Shown here in pieces: positions 45,293 through 64,000 of a stretch of 64,000 nt of DNA. The DNA comes from Antilocapra americana (taxonomy: Eukaryota; Chordata; Mammalia; Artiodactyla; Antilocapridae): the NCBI GenBank assembly GCA_007570785.1, contig ML660201.1:49012316-49076315 (forward strand), given 5' to 3'. Made by a program: the position numbers and the translations under genes. The notes below the pieces were generated by a model that saw only the letters and a program-made list of their open reading frames with translations, searched no databases and had not been told where the DNA came from. The first letter of the stretch is position 1, and each line of letters opens with the position of its first letter.

Positions 45293-48171
45293 GTAAGTGC
45301 TGCGGAGCGCCGGCCAGACTCAGGGGGCACCTCTAGCTGCTGTCGTCTCCGGCGCGGAGGCCTTCCCTCCGGGCGCGCCTCGCCACCTGTTGCCCTTGAC
45401 GTCCCCTCCCATCCCGAGTCTCCCACACACCCCGCCGAAGCCCCGCGCCCTTCCCCAGCGGGCTTCGGAAGCACCTCGGGCTGACCGGGCTGACTCCAGA
45501 ACCCAGGCCTCCTCTGGTCGTCCGGAGGACAGGCACCCTCCGCCCCGCCCCGAACACCGGCCCCAAGGCTCCCGACGGCCACGGGGTCGCCAAGGAGCCC
45601 ACCGGGTGCGGTCTCCCAGCGAGCCTTGGAGTCTGTGAGCACAGGAGGACAGGGCCCGAGTTTCTGCTGGCCTCGTCGAAGAGGCCGCTGACCTTAAGGA
45701 GGTACTTCCTGCCTCAGCTGGGCCGGGACAGCCCACCCCTTAGCTTTGCAAGACTCCAAAACTTAACTTTTGCCAGGGTCTCTCCCCTCCTCCCGTCTGT
45801 CAGCGGATGGTTTATTTATCCTGGGCCATCCCAGGCCACGGCCTGGTTGGTCTGTAGACCCGCAGCGGCTTGTGTTCTGGTGCAGTTTCAAGATAACCCC
45901 TCGGTGATTGTCCCTGAAACACCTGTGGATTTATGAATAGTGGGGCGGCTGCACCGGACTCAGGCTAGAGTCCATATTGTTAAGAACCTAGGCGGGAAGG
46001 CTGGGTTTTATTTTGGGGAGAAAAGCGTGTGTGGTTGACACTTTAACCACGTGGCTCTCAGTGTATTTGTACCATCTGATACCCTTTGTCACTCTTCTCA
46101 ATTCCATCCGCAAAAAAAATTGAGTGCTACCTGCGTTGGCCACAGCCTCTCTGCTCCTGTACTTGTCTTACCACAGCCGTTTCCTTTCCAAACAGAGAAA
46201 TGGGTCAGGGGCTCTTTGAGGGCAGAGGATCAGGCCTTAATCTGCTCGCTGCTCTCCTGCCACTTCCAGCCTCATGGTCGCCTCTGTACAAGCTTAACTC
46301 TGCCATCTGCCTAATGCGGGTTGCTGGGTATTGTAGGGGGGTTGAGGGAAGAGCTGTCACGCTGAGGTTTTCTGCTTTCAGCGGCTCCTACCCTCTGAAG
46401 TGGGCCCATACTGAGTAAATTCCACTTGACACTCCCTCCCATGAGAGTTATGTTCACAAATTGTTGAATGTCCTTTACCAGTTATGAGCCACTACTGTTG
46501 TTACCCTGGAAATCAGAGGCAGTTGTCTCAGAAATGGGACGTGGTCTTCTTTGATTAAAAGAATCTGAAAAGGCTTTAGGACAAATATTTTCTGCTTCTG
46601 TTAAAAGTGTTCTATCTGTAGTGCTTCATTTAGTTTTTATTTTCTTTTCAGTCACTCTATTAGGAAAATAAACATACAGAATCATTGAGAGAATTGTGCA
46701 GTGAATGTACACTCACCTGTTAGATTCTACAATTAATATTTTACTCTGATTATTGTTGTGTTGCTTTAGAGTCAGTCTTCTAGCTGCTCTTCAGATGCTC
46801 TTTGCTCCTTTGCTGGCTGGTTTGGGGATACCAGATGGGTTCAGGAGCCACACTTTTAACTTGGTCCTTTGGGGATGAGATGGACCCCGTAGATGTGTGT
46901 TATGAGAGGAACCACCCAAAACAGCACAAGACCAGAGCAACTGATGACTTTGTCCCACGTTGATCACTGAGGCTGTGGGCTGCTACCTCTAGAACATGCA
47001 ATAGGCACTCAAGAAATGGCAGGCCCCCTGTTCCCTTTAGGGGAGAGGCTTGCATAATGGGTAACCTGTGTTTTCTGGTGATTCCAAGGACAACTTTGGT
47101 GACTCAAAACCAGAGTGTCTTTAATCCTGAGGCAGAGGCAGCATGTTGTCTAGCTGTGGTGCTGTGATGAAAATCACCGATGAAACTCATAGGCTGGAGC
47201 CACACTCAGTAGAGCAGGCCCAGGCAGCAGAGCAGGTAGGATTCATTAACCAGAAGCCTCCTGTGAGCACAGATGGAGTTTGGCCTTGTCAGCATCTGCT
47301 CACCTACTGATCCTGCTCATCTGCTGAATGTCACTGTGTTGCTTAAAAGATAAACAGTATTTCCCATTTGTGATCTCAATGCCAGGTTTCTGTTTTTGTT
47401 TGTTTTTAAAGCTCTTGGTTTAATAGCATCTGTTTGAATAACTAAATAAATCAGTAGGGTGGTTTGAACTGTTTCTATGGTTCTGTGTTTATCCTGCTGT
47501 TTTTAGAGGTGTCACTATACTCTCCCCATAAGAGCTTCAGCCTCTGCACATATGGACTCCCTCCCTGACTTTTCAGAAAATCAAAATGACAGAGCCATGC
47601 TGCATTGGGTAGAAGGTGGTTTTCCCCTCTTCCTCACTTTGGAGCCAGTTCTCCTGTTGGTTTTAGTGGCTCCCAATGGTCCTTCCTGTTCGCACATGTT
47701 TCTGTGACATTTGAAAGAAACCAGGTGCCTGTTTCTAGTTGGGCCAGATCCTCTGCAGGGCTGAGGATGTGTGTGTCAGTGTGTTTCTGAGGATAGACTT
47801 AAGCAGAATCTGTGGCCATTTGGCTGGTTTCAGGGCTCAAGGGCAGGTACTGGAGTACTACGCCCTTGGCCTGGGGCAGAAAACCAGGTTAGGGGAACCT
47901 TTGGAATCCAAAGGCAAAACTGAAGGGAAAAAGCATTCCAAGCAAGACATTGGTCTGCAGAGGGATAGGATAGGCCAAGAGGAGAATCCCTGTGAGAGGT
48001 CCAGGGTGGGCTGGCAGCTAAATTAGAGGCAGTGGCTTCATGTGGAGCTGGAAGGAACTGTAGACCCACGTGCTTGTTCCAGGGCATCTGCAGCCTGGGT
48101 CAAGAGCAGGGCTTTGAAGCCTCAGCCAAAGGTAGCCACTGAGAATGTCTGTTCTTCTCCTGCCCATCTTT
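45293..48171 (+). other. FYCO1: FYCO1 intron 1, proximal part
   Basis: After the CpG island the sequence is unique and noncoding. No exon-like frame with splice sites or recognisable repeat was found between about 45.7 and 48.1 kb. Confidence 0.45.
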
Positions 48172-48247
48172 TCTGTGGAGGAAGGTAAAGGATGATAACT
48201 CTCTACACTGCACATGAAAACACACACACACACACACAGTCAGAAAA

Positions 48248-48287
<40 letters not shown>

Positions 48288-48350
48288 CAGAAAACTCCCT
48301 GAAAATTTCTGTGGAGGAAGGTAAAGGATGATAACTCTCTACACTGCACA

Positions 48351-48382
<32 letters not shown>

Positions 48383-48443
48383 GTCAGAAAACTCCCTGAA
48401 GACAGATAGGCTACAATTGCCTCAGAATAGTTTGAACCAATCG
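48172..48443 (+). repeat. 136-bp tandem duplication with embedded (CA)n
   Basis: The block TCTGTGGAGGAAGGTAAAGG ... CACATGAAAACACAC ... CAGTCAGAAAACTCCCTGAA starts at 48172 and again at 48308, a step of 136 bp. Each unit carries its own CA tract. The first unit has two CA tracts separated by CAGTCAGAAAACTCAC. Confidence 0.9.
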
Positions 48444-49479
48444 TACCATAGGTTTCCCACAGTCAGGGCATGATCTTTACTGTATGATTTGGTCCACGAC
48501 AGGGAAAAGACATTTCACAAGGTGAACTTGATTCTACCTTCCTAATGGGGTTCTGGATGTTTCCTCTGGGATTTCCACTGGCAAGACATTGGCCCTGCAC
48601 CCCCAAATATGGATGTATGGCTCCTTCCTGAGCAACTGCCCAGCTTCCTAAAAAAGATGGCTTTCTCCAAGCCCAGAAGCAGCACCTCACATCCCTCTTG
48701 ACCCTGCTCTCCTGGGTCCGCCAACTGGAATCAGGGCCAGTTTTGTTCTAGGGGGAGTCACCAAGAAATCTGGAATCGTTGATGGGAGGGAGGGGGCAGA
48801 GAAAGGATGCAAGAAGTGATGGCCAAGTCTCAAGTCTTCATTCCCCTTAAGAAAGAAGAGATGACTATGAGGAATGAGTGTCTGGGCAAGATGACCCAGG
48901 CCCACAGTTAGTCAGTGCTTGAACTGTAGGTCTTCACATATAATTGGGTCACCTAATGAGGCTTTGTTCTCGCGCTTTGCAGCATCAGTCTCTGAGCTGG
49001 CCTCTGGCAGACTCTCCAGCACTCTCCTAGGCACTGTCTTGAAGCCCTGGGGAGGGCAACTTGCCTGCCCACTGACTGCTTTCAGTGCTGACTGACCCCA
49101 AGACCTCCAGGCCTTCACTGCTGCAGGTACCAGCCAGGTGCGCCCCTTCCGTAGGCGGTAACCGGATAGACGCTGCTGGGTGTGCTGAACCCAGTCAAGC
49201 CAGTGGATTCTTCAGAAAGACTTTGCTTCTTACTGAACTGTCTGAACTGTCCTTGTTAAGATTCTTTCCTGGTCAGGGTGGAACTGACAACTGGTAGGCT
49301 CCCCCTTTTTCAGGAGTCGGGGAGGAGCCCATCATTCGGTGCCCTTTGGGCCACGTCTTAGCTGTTGTGTTGGGAGCAAGTACAACACATCTGGCAGGCC
49401 GGGTGAGGTTGTCTTCTGTGCCCACACCTTCTCCTCCCTTTCTCATCCTTCTTTCCCAACATGGCTACTCAGATGCTGT
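48444..49479. other. FYCO1 intron 1, no feature recognised
   Basis: Unique-looking intronic sequence with no supported exon or repeat. Confidence 0.4.
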
Positions 49480-50890
49480 TGTCAACTGAAAAATATATAT
49501 GAACACAATGTGAGAGTTATGAATTAAGTTTTATCTGGGGCAAAATTTAAGAAGTTTAGCCTGGGAGACAGCATCTCAAGCATCTCAGGTAGCTCTGAGT
49601 AGCTGCTCCACAGAGGTAGTGGCTAAGGTCAGTACTATATATGATTTTAGTGAAAGGGGGTACATGCAGTCAAGCACACATTTTGGCAAAGGCTTGCTGC
49701 TAGTCGTGAGCAGCAGATGTCACCGTGAATGACCTAGTGCTTTTCTAGATATGAGAAGATGTAAGGATTTGGGCTCATAAAGTCTTCTCCTGGAAGTATC
49801 TACTGATAACTATCTGAAGGCCTGTTTTGCTAGTTTCCCAGAGTACAGAGTGCCTCATTCCTGATCTCCATCCTGAACTGCAGTCAGAATGTGTTGCAGG
49901 TCAGTGACTGCAGTGGCTAGAGTGACTTAATCCTTGTAGAGGCAGATGGCAGGTGCCCATTTCCAGTTGGCACTATATTGTTCCTGCCAGAGTCAGCTTC
50001 TGGGCAACATTAGGAGTATTAGTCATTTGTACCATAGTGTGAAGACGTTTAAATGAGTCAGCGTCTTTGCATCTTAATTTGAGGTTGAACTGCTGTCTCT
50101 GTTGTTTAAGGCATTTAGGGCAACTGGGCAGGTGTGGGAGGAATTTGAAAGTCGAGGAAGGTCCTTCACCTCTAAAATTATACCTCAATTGTGGCTTGGA
50201 AGCCAGGCAGTAGTCCCAGGTAATAAATAAGAAACTTTTAAAATGTGTTTAGTCCCTTTTCGTCTTTATCAGAAGATTGGATGTTTTCAAACATTCTGGA
50301 TAAGCTTAAACATAATTTTGTGTTTAAGAGACGCTACTGTTCCCTCAAATTTTATAAAAGAAATTTCTCTGGTATTTGAAAGAGCTTGCCAGAGGCAAGT
50401 GAAGGAGGTGTTTACAATGTCATCAACAAGGACCCTGGGTTCATGGAGGTGATTTGCCCTGTGGGGGCCTTGCAAGGTGCTGGAGGCCTGGAGCCCATGG
50501 CAGTGTGGACAGAACAATCTGAGTGTCTCCCGAGTTAGGAGAGTAATTTGCAGTAGGTTGCAGAGATCAGGATCATGCTGGTTCATGCCAGAAGTCTGTG
50601 ATCCCTGTGATATAATAGGAAATACAAATTTGGTCTCTGTCCCTGGTTCTTGGCACAGAACTTCTAATACTCTTGGAATTTCCTGAGTAATAGGAGTGTC
50701 CTTTGTTAGTCAACCCTTTCAGCCACACAGGCAGTTTCTGCTAGTAAGGTTGACTCCTCCTGGGGCCCTGGATAGGTGGTATCTTGGTAAGGGCTGGTTG
50801 TAGAGGACTTTCTGCCCCATCCTTAGCTCCCCCTTCAGAAAGGCTGAAGGTAGAGTTAATCACCAGTGGCCAGTGATTTCATCATTTGTA
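49480..50890 (-). mobile_element. ERV fragment related to the 12-16 kb provirus
   Basis: About 49480-49690 looks like LTR-type or flanking ERV sequence (GAGAGTTATGAATTAAGTTT, TATCTGGGGCAAAATTTAAG). From 49735 it matches the ERV internal region at 12990-13260. A 99-codon minus-strand frame at 50287-50586 may be a retroviral relic but has no motif I can name. The BovB at 50895 follows directly. Confidence 0.55.
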
Positions 50891-50894
50891 CATT

Positions 50895-52130
50895 ATGTAA
50901 TGAAATGCTCAAATTTTTCCAAGCAAGACTTCAACAGTATGTGAACCGAGAACTTCCAGATGTTTAAGCTGGATTTAGAAAAGGCAGAGGAACCAGAGAT
51001 CAAATTGCCAACATCTGTTGGATCATCGAAAAAGCAAGAGAGTTCCAGAAAAACATTTACTTCTGCTTTATTGACTACGCCAAAGCCTTTGACTGTGTGG
51101 ATCACACCAAACTGTGGAAAATCCTTAAAGAGATGGGAATACCAGACCACCTGACCTGCCTCCTGAGAAAGCTGTATGCAGGTCAGGAAGCAAAAGTTAG
51201 AATTGGACATGGAACAATGGACTGGTTCCAAATAGGGAAAGGAGTACGTCAAGGCTGTATATTGTCACTTTGCTTATTTAACTTCTATGCAGAGTACATC
51301 ATGTGAAATGCCAGGCTGGATGAAGCACAAGCTGGAATTGAGACTGCCTGGAGAAATACCAATAACCTCAGATATGCAGATGACACCACCCTTATGGCAG
51401 AAAGGGAAGAGGAATTGAAGAGCCTTTTGATGAAAGTGAAAGGGGAGAGTGAAAAAGCTGGCTTAAAGCTCCACATTCAAAAAACATAAGATCATGGCAT
51501 TGGTCCCATCACTTCATGGCAAATAGACGGGGAAACAGTGACAGACTGTATTTTCTTGGGCTCCCAAATCACTGCACATGGTGGCTGCAGCCATAAAATT
51601 AAAAGACGCTTATTCCTTGGAAGAAAAGTTATGACCAACCTAGACAGCATATTAAAAAGCAGAGACATTAGTTTGCTGACAAAGGTCCATCTAGTCAATG
51701 CTATGGTTTTTCCGTAGTCATGTATGGATGTGAGAATTGGACCATAAAGAAAGCTGAGCACTGAAGAACTGATGCTTTTGAACTGTGGTGTTGGAGAAGA
51801 CTCTTGAGAATCCCTTGGTCTGCAAGCAGATCAAACCAGTCCATCCTAAAGGATATCAGTGGTGAATATTCATTGGAAGGACTGATACTGAAGCTGAAGC
51901 TTCAATACTTTGGGCACCTGATGTGAAGAACTGACTCATTGGAAAAGACCTTGATGCTGGGAAAGATTAAAGGTGGGAGGAGAAGGGGATGACAGAGGAT
52001 GAGATGGTTGGATGGCATGAGTTTGAGGAAGCTCCAGGAGTTGGTGATGGACAGGGAGACCTGGTGTGCTGCAGTCCATGGGGTTGCAAAGAGTTGGACA
52101 CAATTGAGCAGCTGAACTGAACTGAACTGA
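50895..52130 (+). mobile_element. BovB 3' part, 5'-truncated, sense
   Basis: RT sequence is readable at 50960-51306 (KAFDCVDHTKLWKILKEMGI across frames, VRQGCILSLCLFNFYAEYIM). The connection region follows, and the complete 3' end with the AACTGAACTGAACTGA tail finishes at about 52130. Frameshifted and inactive. It lies in FYCO1 intron 1 in the gene's sense orientation. Confidence 0.9.
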
Positions 52131-52139
52131 AAAATCTAG

Positions 52140-52740
52140 AAATGACAGGGTTCTGAGAAAGTCTGGGCTGAGGAACACATTGAAGTGCTGGAGGATGTGG
52201 AGCCCTGGTCATGGAATCCCCACCCCACCCCTCTGACTTATCTATGCTTCTCTTCCATTTGGCTGTTGCTGGATTGTGTCCTTTAAAATAAACCAGTAAT
52301 AGTAAAATGCTTCCTCGAGTTTTTTAAGTTGTTCTAGCAAATTGTCAAACCTGAGAGGGGGATTGTGGGAGCCCTGATTAATAACTGGTTGGTCAGAAGT
52401 ACAGGTAGTGACAGGTACTAGGACTTGTGACTGGTGTCTGAAGCCCGGGCAGTCTTGTGGACCGAACCGTTAACCTATGGGGTCTTCACTGACTCCTAGT
52501 TAGAGTGAGAATTGAACTGAGGGACTTCCCTGGTGGTCCAGTGATTAGGATTCTGAGCTTTCACCGCTGAGGGCATGGGTTTGATCCCTGGTCCGGGAAC
52601 TAAGACCCCATAAGCCATGTGGCATGGACAAAAAGAAAACCAATTGAGTTGAACTGCAGGACACTCATTGGTGACAACTGGATACTGCTATGGGGAAAAA
52701 ACCACACATTTGGTGTCAGAAGTGTTATGCGTAAAAATAG
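52140..52740 (+). repeat. Ancient interspersed repeat, split by a CHR SINE
   Basis: Blocks such as CTTCTCTTCCATTTGGCTGT, AAAATAAACCAGTAATAGTA, CTGGTTGGTCAGAAGTACAG, GGGCAGTCTTGTGGACCGAA and CACACATTTGGTGTCAGAAG belong to a mammalian-wide repeat, probably LTR-like, whose name I cannot assign securely. Copies of an AATTGAACTG-type sequence border the SINE at 52520-52640. Confidence 0.5.
52520..52640 (+). repeat. CHR-type tRNA-Glu SINE, sense
   Basis: GGGACTTCCCTGGTGGTCCA, GTGATTAGGATTCTGAGCTT, GGTTTGATCCCTGGTCCGGG and AACTAAGACCCCATAAGCCA form the tRNA-related head and body of the CHR family. Confidence 0.85.
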
Positions 52741-53569
52741 CTCATCCCTAAACCAAAGGGCAAGACTCAATGGAGACTGCCCCCATTCTGTCTTTTGAAG
52801 TTCAGTAATAACCTCAGGATCAGGAAAAGGGAGTCCAGAATGCTGAGAGTCATTCTTTCAAATCCATGAAACTGGCATTCCTATGGTGACCATTTGCTTC
52901 CTGAAACCCTGGGAGGTGGTGACCCACCGCCATGTGGGGAAACCTGCTATGACCTACAGACCCAGCAACAGTTTCTCAGGGCTTTTACCTTGGTGGTGAT
53001 GCAGGCTCCTGGGAAAACCAACTTGTATAATCAGGGCTTGGGCATAGCTCACCATGTGACCTGGGAGTTTGGCCTTGGCAGAGGGGGGCACACCACGGTT
53101 CAGGCAGAGAAGGCCTCCTGGGCTCGAGGTGACACCTGCAGCTTCACCAAAGCACCAGGAAGTCCTGAAGGAGCATGTTTCTGTCTGTCCCAGCTTATCA
53201 TGCCAAGATGCCAGTTTGGTTTACAGATACTGTTGCCCTCATGCCAAGCTCCAAAGAGGGCTGGTTTCTAGGAAATCAAGGTTGGTTGTATGGTTCGCGC
53301 GATATCCCAGCCAGAGTCTGGATGAGGTGACTCAGAGTGTGGTTGTCAGGACTTCCGTTCCAGGCCCCGCCCTCCCCTCATGTTCGGGTCTGCCCCTAGC
53401 AGCACAGACCCGGTGGACTCTCCAGGTCATCTTCTTTCAGGGTTATTTCCCCCTGAAGCTACAAGGCTCCCCGTTGACCGTAATCAAATACGAGGCATGT
53501 GGTAGACGTGGCCTGAACACCTGTCACGCCCTTTCCTCCTCGGGTCTCTTCGATGACCTCCTGTTCATT
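52741..53569. other. FYCO1 intron 1, no exon recognised
   Basis: A 214-codon frame (53069-53713) starts here but runs on into an antisense L1 remnant and has no domain, so it is not called as a gene. Confidence 0.4.
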
Positions 53570-54060
53570 TTTCAGGCCCCGCCCAACCCAGTCGCCATCA
53601 CAGCGTGTCCACCACACTCTCCCTTCCCCAAGTGGAATGAACGTTCCCTTCCTTGGGTCCCACTGCATCTCGTTAAATTCATCCCAGTGCTGCTGTTTCT
53701 TTTGTTGGCATGAAATGTGCAGTAAGTGAGGTTTGACGCATACCTTTGTCCAGTGTTTACAGTCACGTAGCCCCCACCATAACCAAGACAGAGCAGAGTT
53801 GCTCCCTGGGTTTCTGCATGTTCTTGTATGCAGACCCTCCCTTTCCCATCAGTCCTTGGCAGCCATGGATCTGATTTCTCCCCAGGGTTTCCCCTTTGTA
53901 AGCATAGCACGCAGACGGAAGTGTAAAGTAGATGGCTTTTCAGTCTGGCCTCTTTCACTTGGCAAACATCATGTGTTGTACATATCCCTGGTTCGTTCCC
54001 TCCCCTTACTGAGTATTCATAACTTTTTATTCGTATCTCTGCGTGGACGTCTTCTGCCTT
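53570..54060 (-). repeat. L1M 3' region, antisense
   Basis: GTCCAGTGTTTACAGTCACG, CCCCACCATAACCAAGACAG, CTGGCCTCTTTCACTTGGCA and the TGAGTATTCATAACTTTTTA end match antisense L1M 3' sequence. Confidence 0.65.
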
Positions 54061-55918
54061 ATCTGCGTATCTAACAGCTTTCCTGTCTGTCTTGTCGGTG
54101 CACAGCCTAGCTCCAGGGCTGGATGGTGCCTGTGTGCCCTGAAACCCCAGACTGAACTTGACGGGGTGGTGCTGGGCAGCTGAGCGTTGAGAGCAGTGGT
54201 CCTTGACCGCCTCCTCCTTGCCGGGAGCAGCCAGTGGCCCCTAGGCGGCAGGGCCGCTGCACAAGTCTGGCCCATCCTGGGCTGCTGCTCCCTAGGGCCC
54301 TGGCTGGTCCCTGCTTGGGCTGTGTGTTCAGCAGGGACCCAGAGAGCCACCCAGGGACTGGCAGGCTGGCTTCCGGTAAAGGAGCCTACCCTCACTTTGA
54401 TAGTGGGGTGCCAGCACTTTTACTGGGGACTTTGGCAGAGTCTCCGTGGGTCCTGTGACCCTCTGGGGCTCTGTGTGTGCAATTAGTGGGGGTGTGGTGC
54501 TGGTGTGTGCCTGTCTAGTTCCTCCTAGGCAGGAGAAGCCCTCTTTGGGCCTTGTTTTCCCTGAGTCACAGCCACGCTGGCTTGTGAGTTAAAAATAGGC
54601 CTAGGGATATCTGCGCCATGACAGCCCCTCCCTGGGCCCCAGGCTGACCTGGAATACTTCTGTAAATATTTGGAAACCGTTTTTCCTCCTGCCTTGTCTC
54701 CTGGAGTAGTAAGGGTGGTGGGAGCGTGTGAAACACTCAGGCAGGTGGCACACTTGAGAGGCCCTGGAGTTCAGAGCAGCTCCCAGAAGCCAGTGGAAGT
54801 GCTAACGTTTGCTGGCGTGACAGTGGCTCCGTTGTACAGCTGAAGGGGTGGAGTTCAGGCTGAGCAGGGTTTCCCTCCCTACTGGCCCGGGGCCATAGAC
54901 GAGTTACAGAGCTTCTCTGTACCCCCGGTTCTCCCCTGTACTTTGTCTGCCCCTCCCCTGACCCCAGGGTACTGCTGAGGATTAAAGTGACTGAGTGTGT
55001 AAAGCACCTCGCAGGCCCAGTGCGCAGGGGGCTACTCCAGCCACCTCTCATCTTGCCAGCCGATTTAGCCTGGCAAAATAAGCAAACATTACGCCTTTGC
55101 ATCGGCCATCTAAGGCAAGGGTTAGAGGTTCTGAAAGGAGGGCACCCTGGTGTCCGCGTGCACGTCCACGCCTCCTTCCAACGCTGCTCGGGTCTCCTCT
55201 TTATTGGTCTCCTGCCACCACTGTGTCCTTACATCACTTCAGCAGCTGCCCAAGTAGCACTGGTAACTCGGGACTCACCAGCCATGAGAGGACTGTAGCC
55301 ACGCTTAAAATAGACACGTCTGTTGGCTGTGCAGGCCCCCGGTAGCCCCTGGTGTCTACCCTCCCCGGCTGAGCCGGACGCTGGGCGGCTGGAGGCCACC
55401 GACCCCTCCGAGAGGCAAGCCAGGTTCTCCTTGGTCCAGAAGCCCTGAGGGTATGTGTCCTCCTTCCACGGCTGCTGCTGGCCAAAGGTTACCAACCATT
55501 CTTCAGAAAGCAGCCTGGGAGGGTGTGGGGCCGGGCATGGAGGAGATGGAGCTGGTATGGCTGCACCTTAGGCCTAGCTGCAGTGAGTGGGGGGCTGGAC
55601 TAGTTCTGGCCTTGGTGTAGCGGGGTGAGGGGAGCCTCTGGGAGGTTTTTAAAGGTGGAAAGAGAGGCAGGCCTGCCTAAGAGGGCAGCCTGGGAGGAGA
55701 GCTCGGGAAGAATAGGTGGCGCTATTTAGTTGATCTCGGTTCTTCTGAAGCCCCAAACCAGGTATTGTGTCTGAATGTCAGTGTATCAGAGCAAGGCTCA
55801 CGCAGAAGGGTCTAGCCCTTCCCATTCAGAGGAGATGCCCAGACGGGGTGACGTTGCTCCGGAGCAGCGTCCCTCTCCTGCTGACTTTAAGTCGCGTCTG
55901 TGACCCCTACCCCCACAG
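54061..55918. other. FYCO1: FYCO1 intron 1, distal part
   Basis: GC-rich intronic DNA with many short frames on both strands. The intron ends with the acceptor CCCCTACCCCCACAG at 55918. Confidence 0.5.
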
Positions 55919-55926
55919 GTGCCGCC

Positions 55927-55947
55927 ATGGAGTCTGACCGCTGTTGA
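55927..55947 (+). promoter_or_regulatory. FYCO1: FYCO1 upstream ORF with optimal Kozak context
   Basis: GCCGCCATGG surrounds the ATG at 55927, the textbook optimum. The uORF has six sense codons (MESDRC) and ends at TGA 55945-55947, 58 nt before the FYCO1 ATG. Its start context is at least as strong as that of the main start, so reinitiation or leaky scanning would be needed for FYCO1 translation. Confidence 0.75.
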
Positions 55948-56005
55948 GCGGCCCCGGGCAGGAAGTGCACAGCCAGGAAAGGCGGCCCAGACGGTCACGG
56001 TCACC

Positions 56006-64000
<7,995 letters not shown>

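Larger units (their letters stand above)
45000..45700 (+). promoter_or_regulatory. FYCO1: CpG-island promoter, probably FYCO1
   Basis: A sharp rise in GC and CpG density, unlike the flanks. It contains two ZNF143/THAP11-type motifs, a CCAAT box (about 45127-45133) and possible exon-1 splice donors at 45222/45223 and 45292/45293. It is the only CpG island upstream of the FYCO1 coding exons on the correct strand, and FYCO1 is known to begin with a noncoding exon. No TATA box is seen. Confidence 0.75.

Noticed and set aside
45208..45736. Frames of 79-144 codons in the CpG island on both strands
   Set aside because: CpG-island composition depletes stop codons, and the frames contradict one another; promoter and noncoding exon explain the region better.
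53069..53713. 214-codon + strand open frame in FYCO1 intron 1
   Set aside because: It runs from unique intronic DNA into an antisense L1 remnant, has no recognisable domain and no splice context, and the region is GC-rich, where long chance frames are common.

Overview
This is mammalian nuclear DNA from a ruminant (cattle, sheep, goat or a close relative). The evidence is the density of ruminant-specific repeats: BovB LINEs, Bov-A2 and Bov-tA SINEs, and cetartiodactyl CHR SINEs, on top of older L1, L2, MIR, hAT and ERV sequence. Two host protein-coding genes are supported, both on the + strand. XCR1 has its whole coding sequence in one exon (37213-38214). The first three coding exons of FYCO1 follow (56006-56060, 58969-59075, 60788-60913). 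The order XCR1 then FYCO1 on one strand matches the mammalian chemokine-receptor cluster (human 3p21).

Layout. 1-8 kb is intergenic, with small old repeats. 8.1-20.3 kb is one antisense L1 cut into pieces by later arrivals: Bov SINEs, a BovB carrying its own Bov-A2 SINE, a class II endogenous retrovirus, and a full-length NUP88 retrocopy. That retrocopy contains a tiny insertion that looks like the 5' half of an elongator tRNA-Met, flanked by a 17-bp duplication. 20.3-25.7 kb is mostly unique, with MER20, L2 and MIR remnants. 25.7-31.1 kb holds a BovB split by a solo LTR, then a 10-N assembly gap around which the BovB sequence is mirrored almost perfectly. 31-37 kb is L1, CHR and BovB debris. 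37.2-38.2 kb is XCR1. A second solo LTR (40.1-41.2 kb) lies between the two genes. A CpG-rich promoter at about 45.0-45.7 kb, with two ZNF143/THAP11-type motifs, fits the FYCO1 5' end. From there to 64 kb the sequence is FYCO1 introns with embedded repeats; later FYCO1 exons lie beyond the window.

The two genes are neighbours but not functionally linked: XCR1 is a chemokine receptor of cross-presenting dendritic cells, and FYCO1 is a RAB7/LC3/PI3P adaptor for kinesin-driven autophagosome transport. I found no CRISPR array, operon, phage, plasmid or unknown multi-gene system. The points most worth checking are the tRNA-half insertion, the BovB palindrome at the gap, and the upstream ORF and promoter motifs of FYCO1. 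Repeat names come from recognising sequence, not from a database search, so boundaries are approximate unless a target-site duplication is given.
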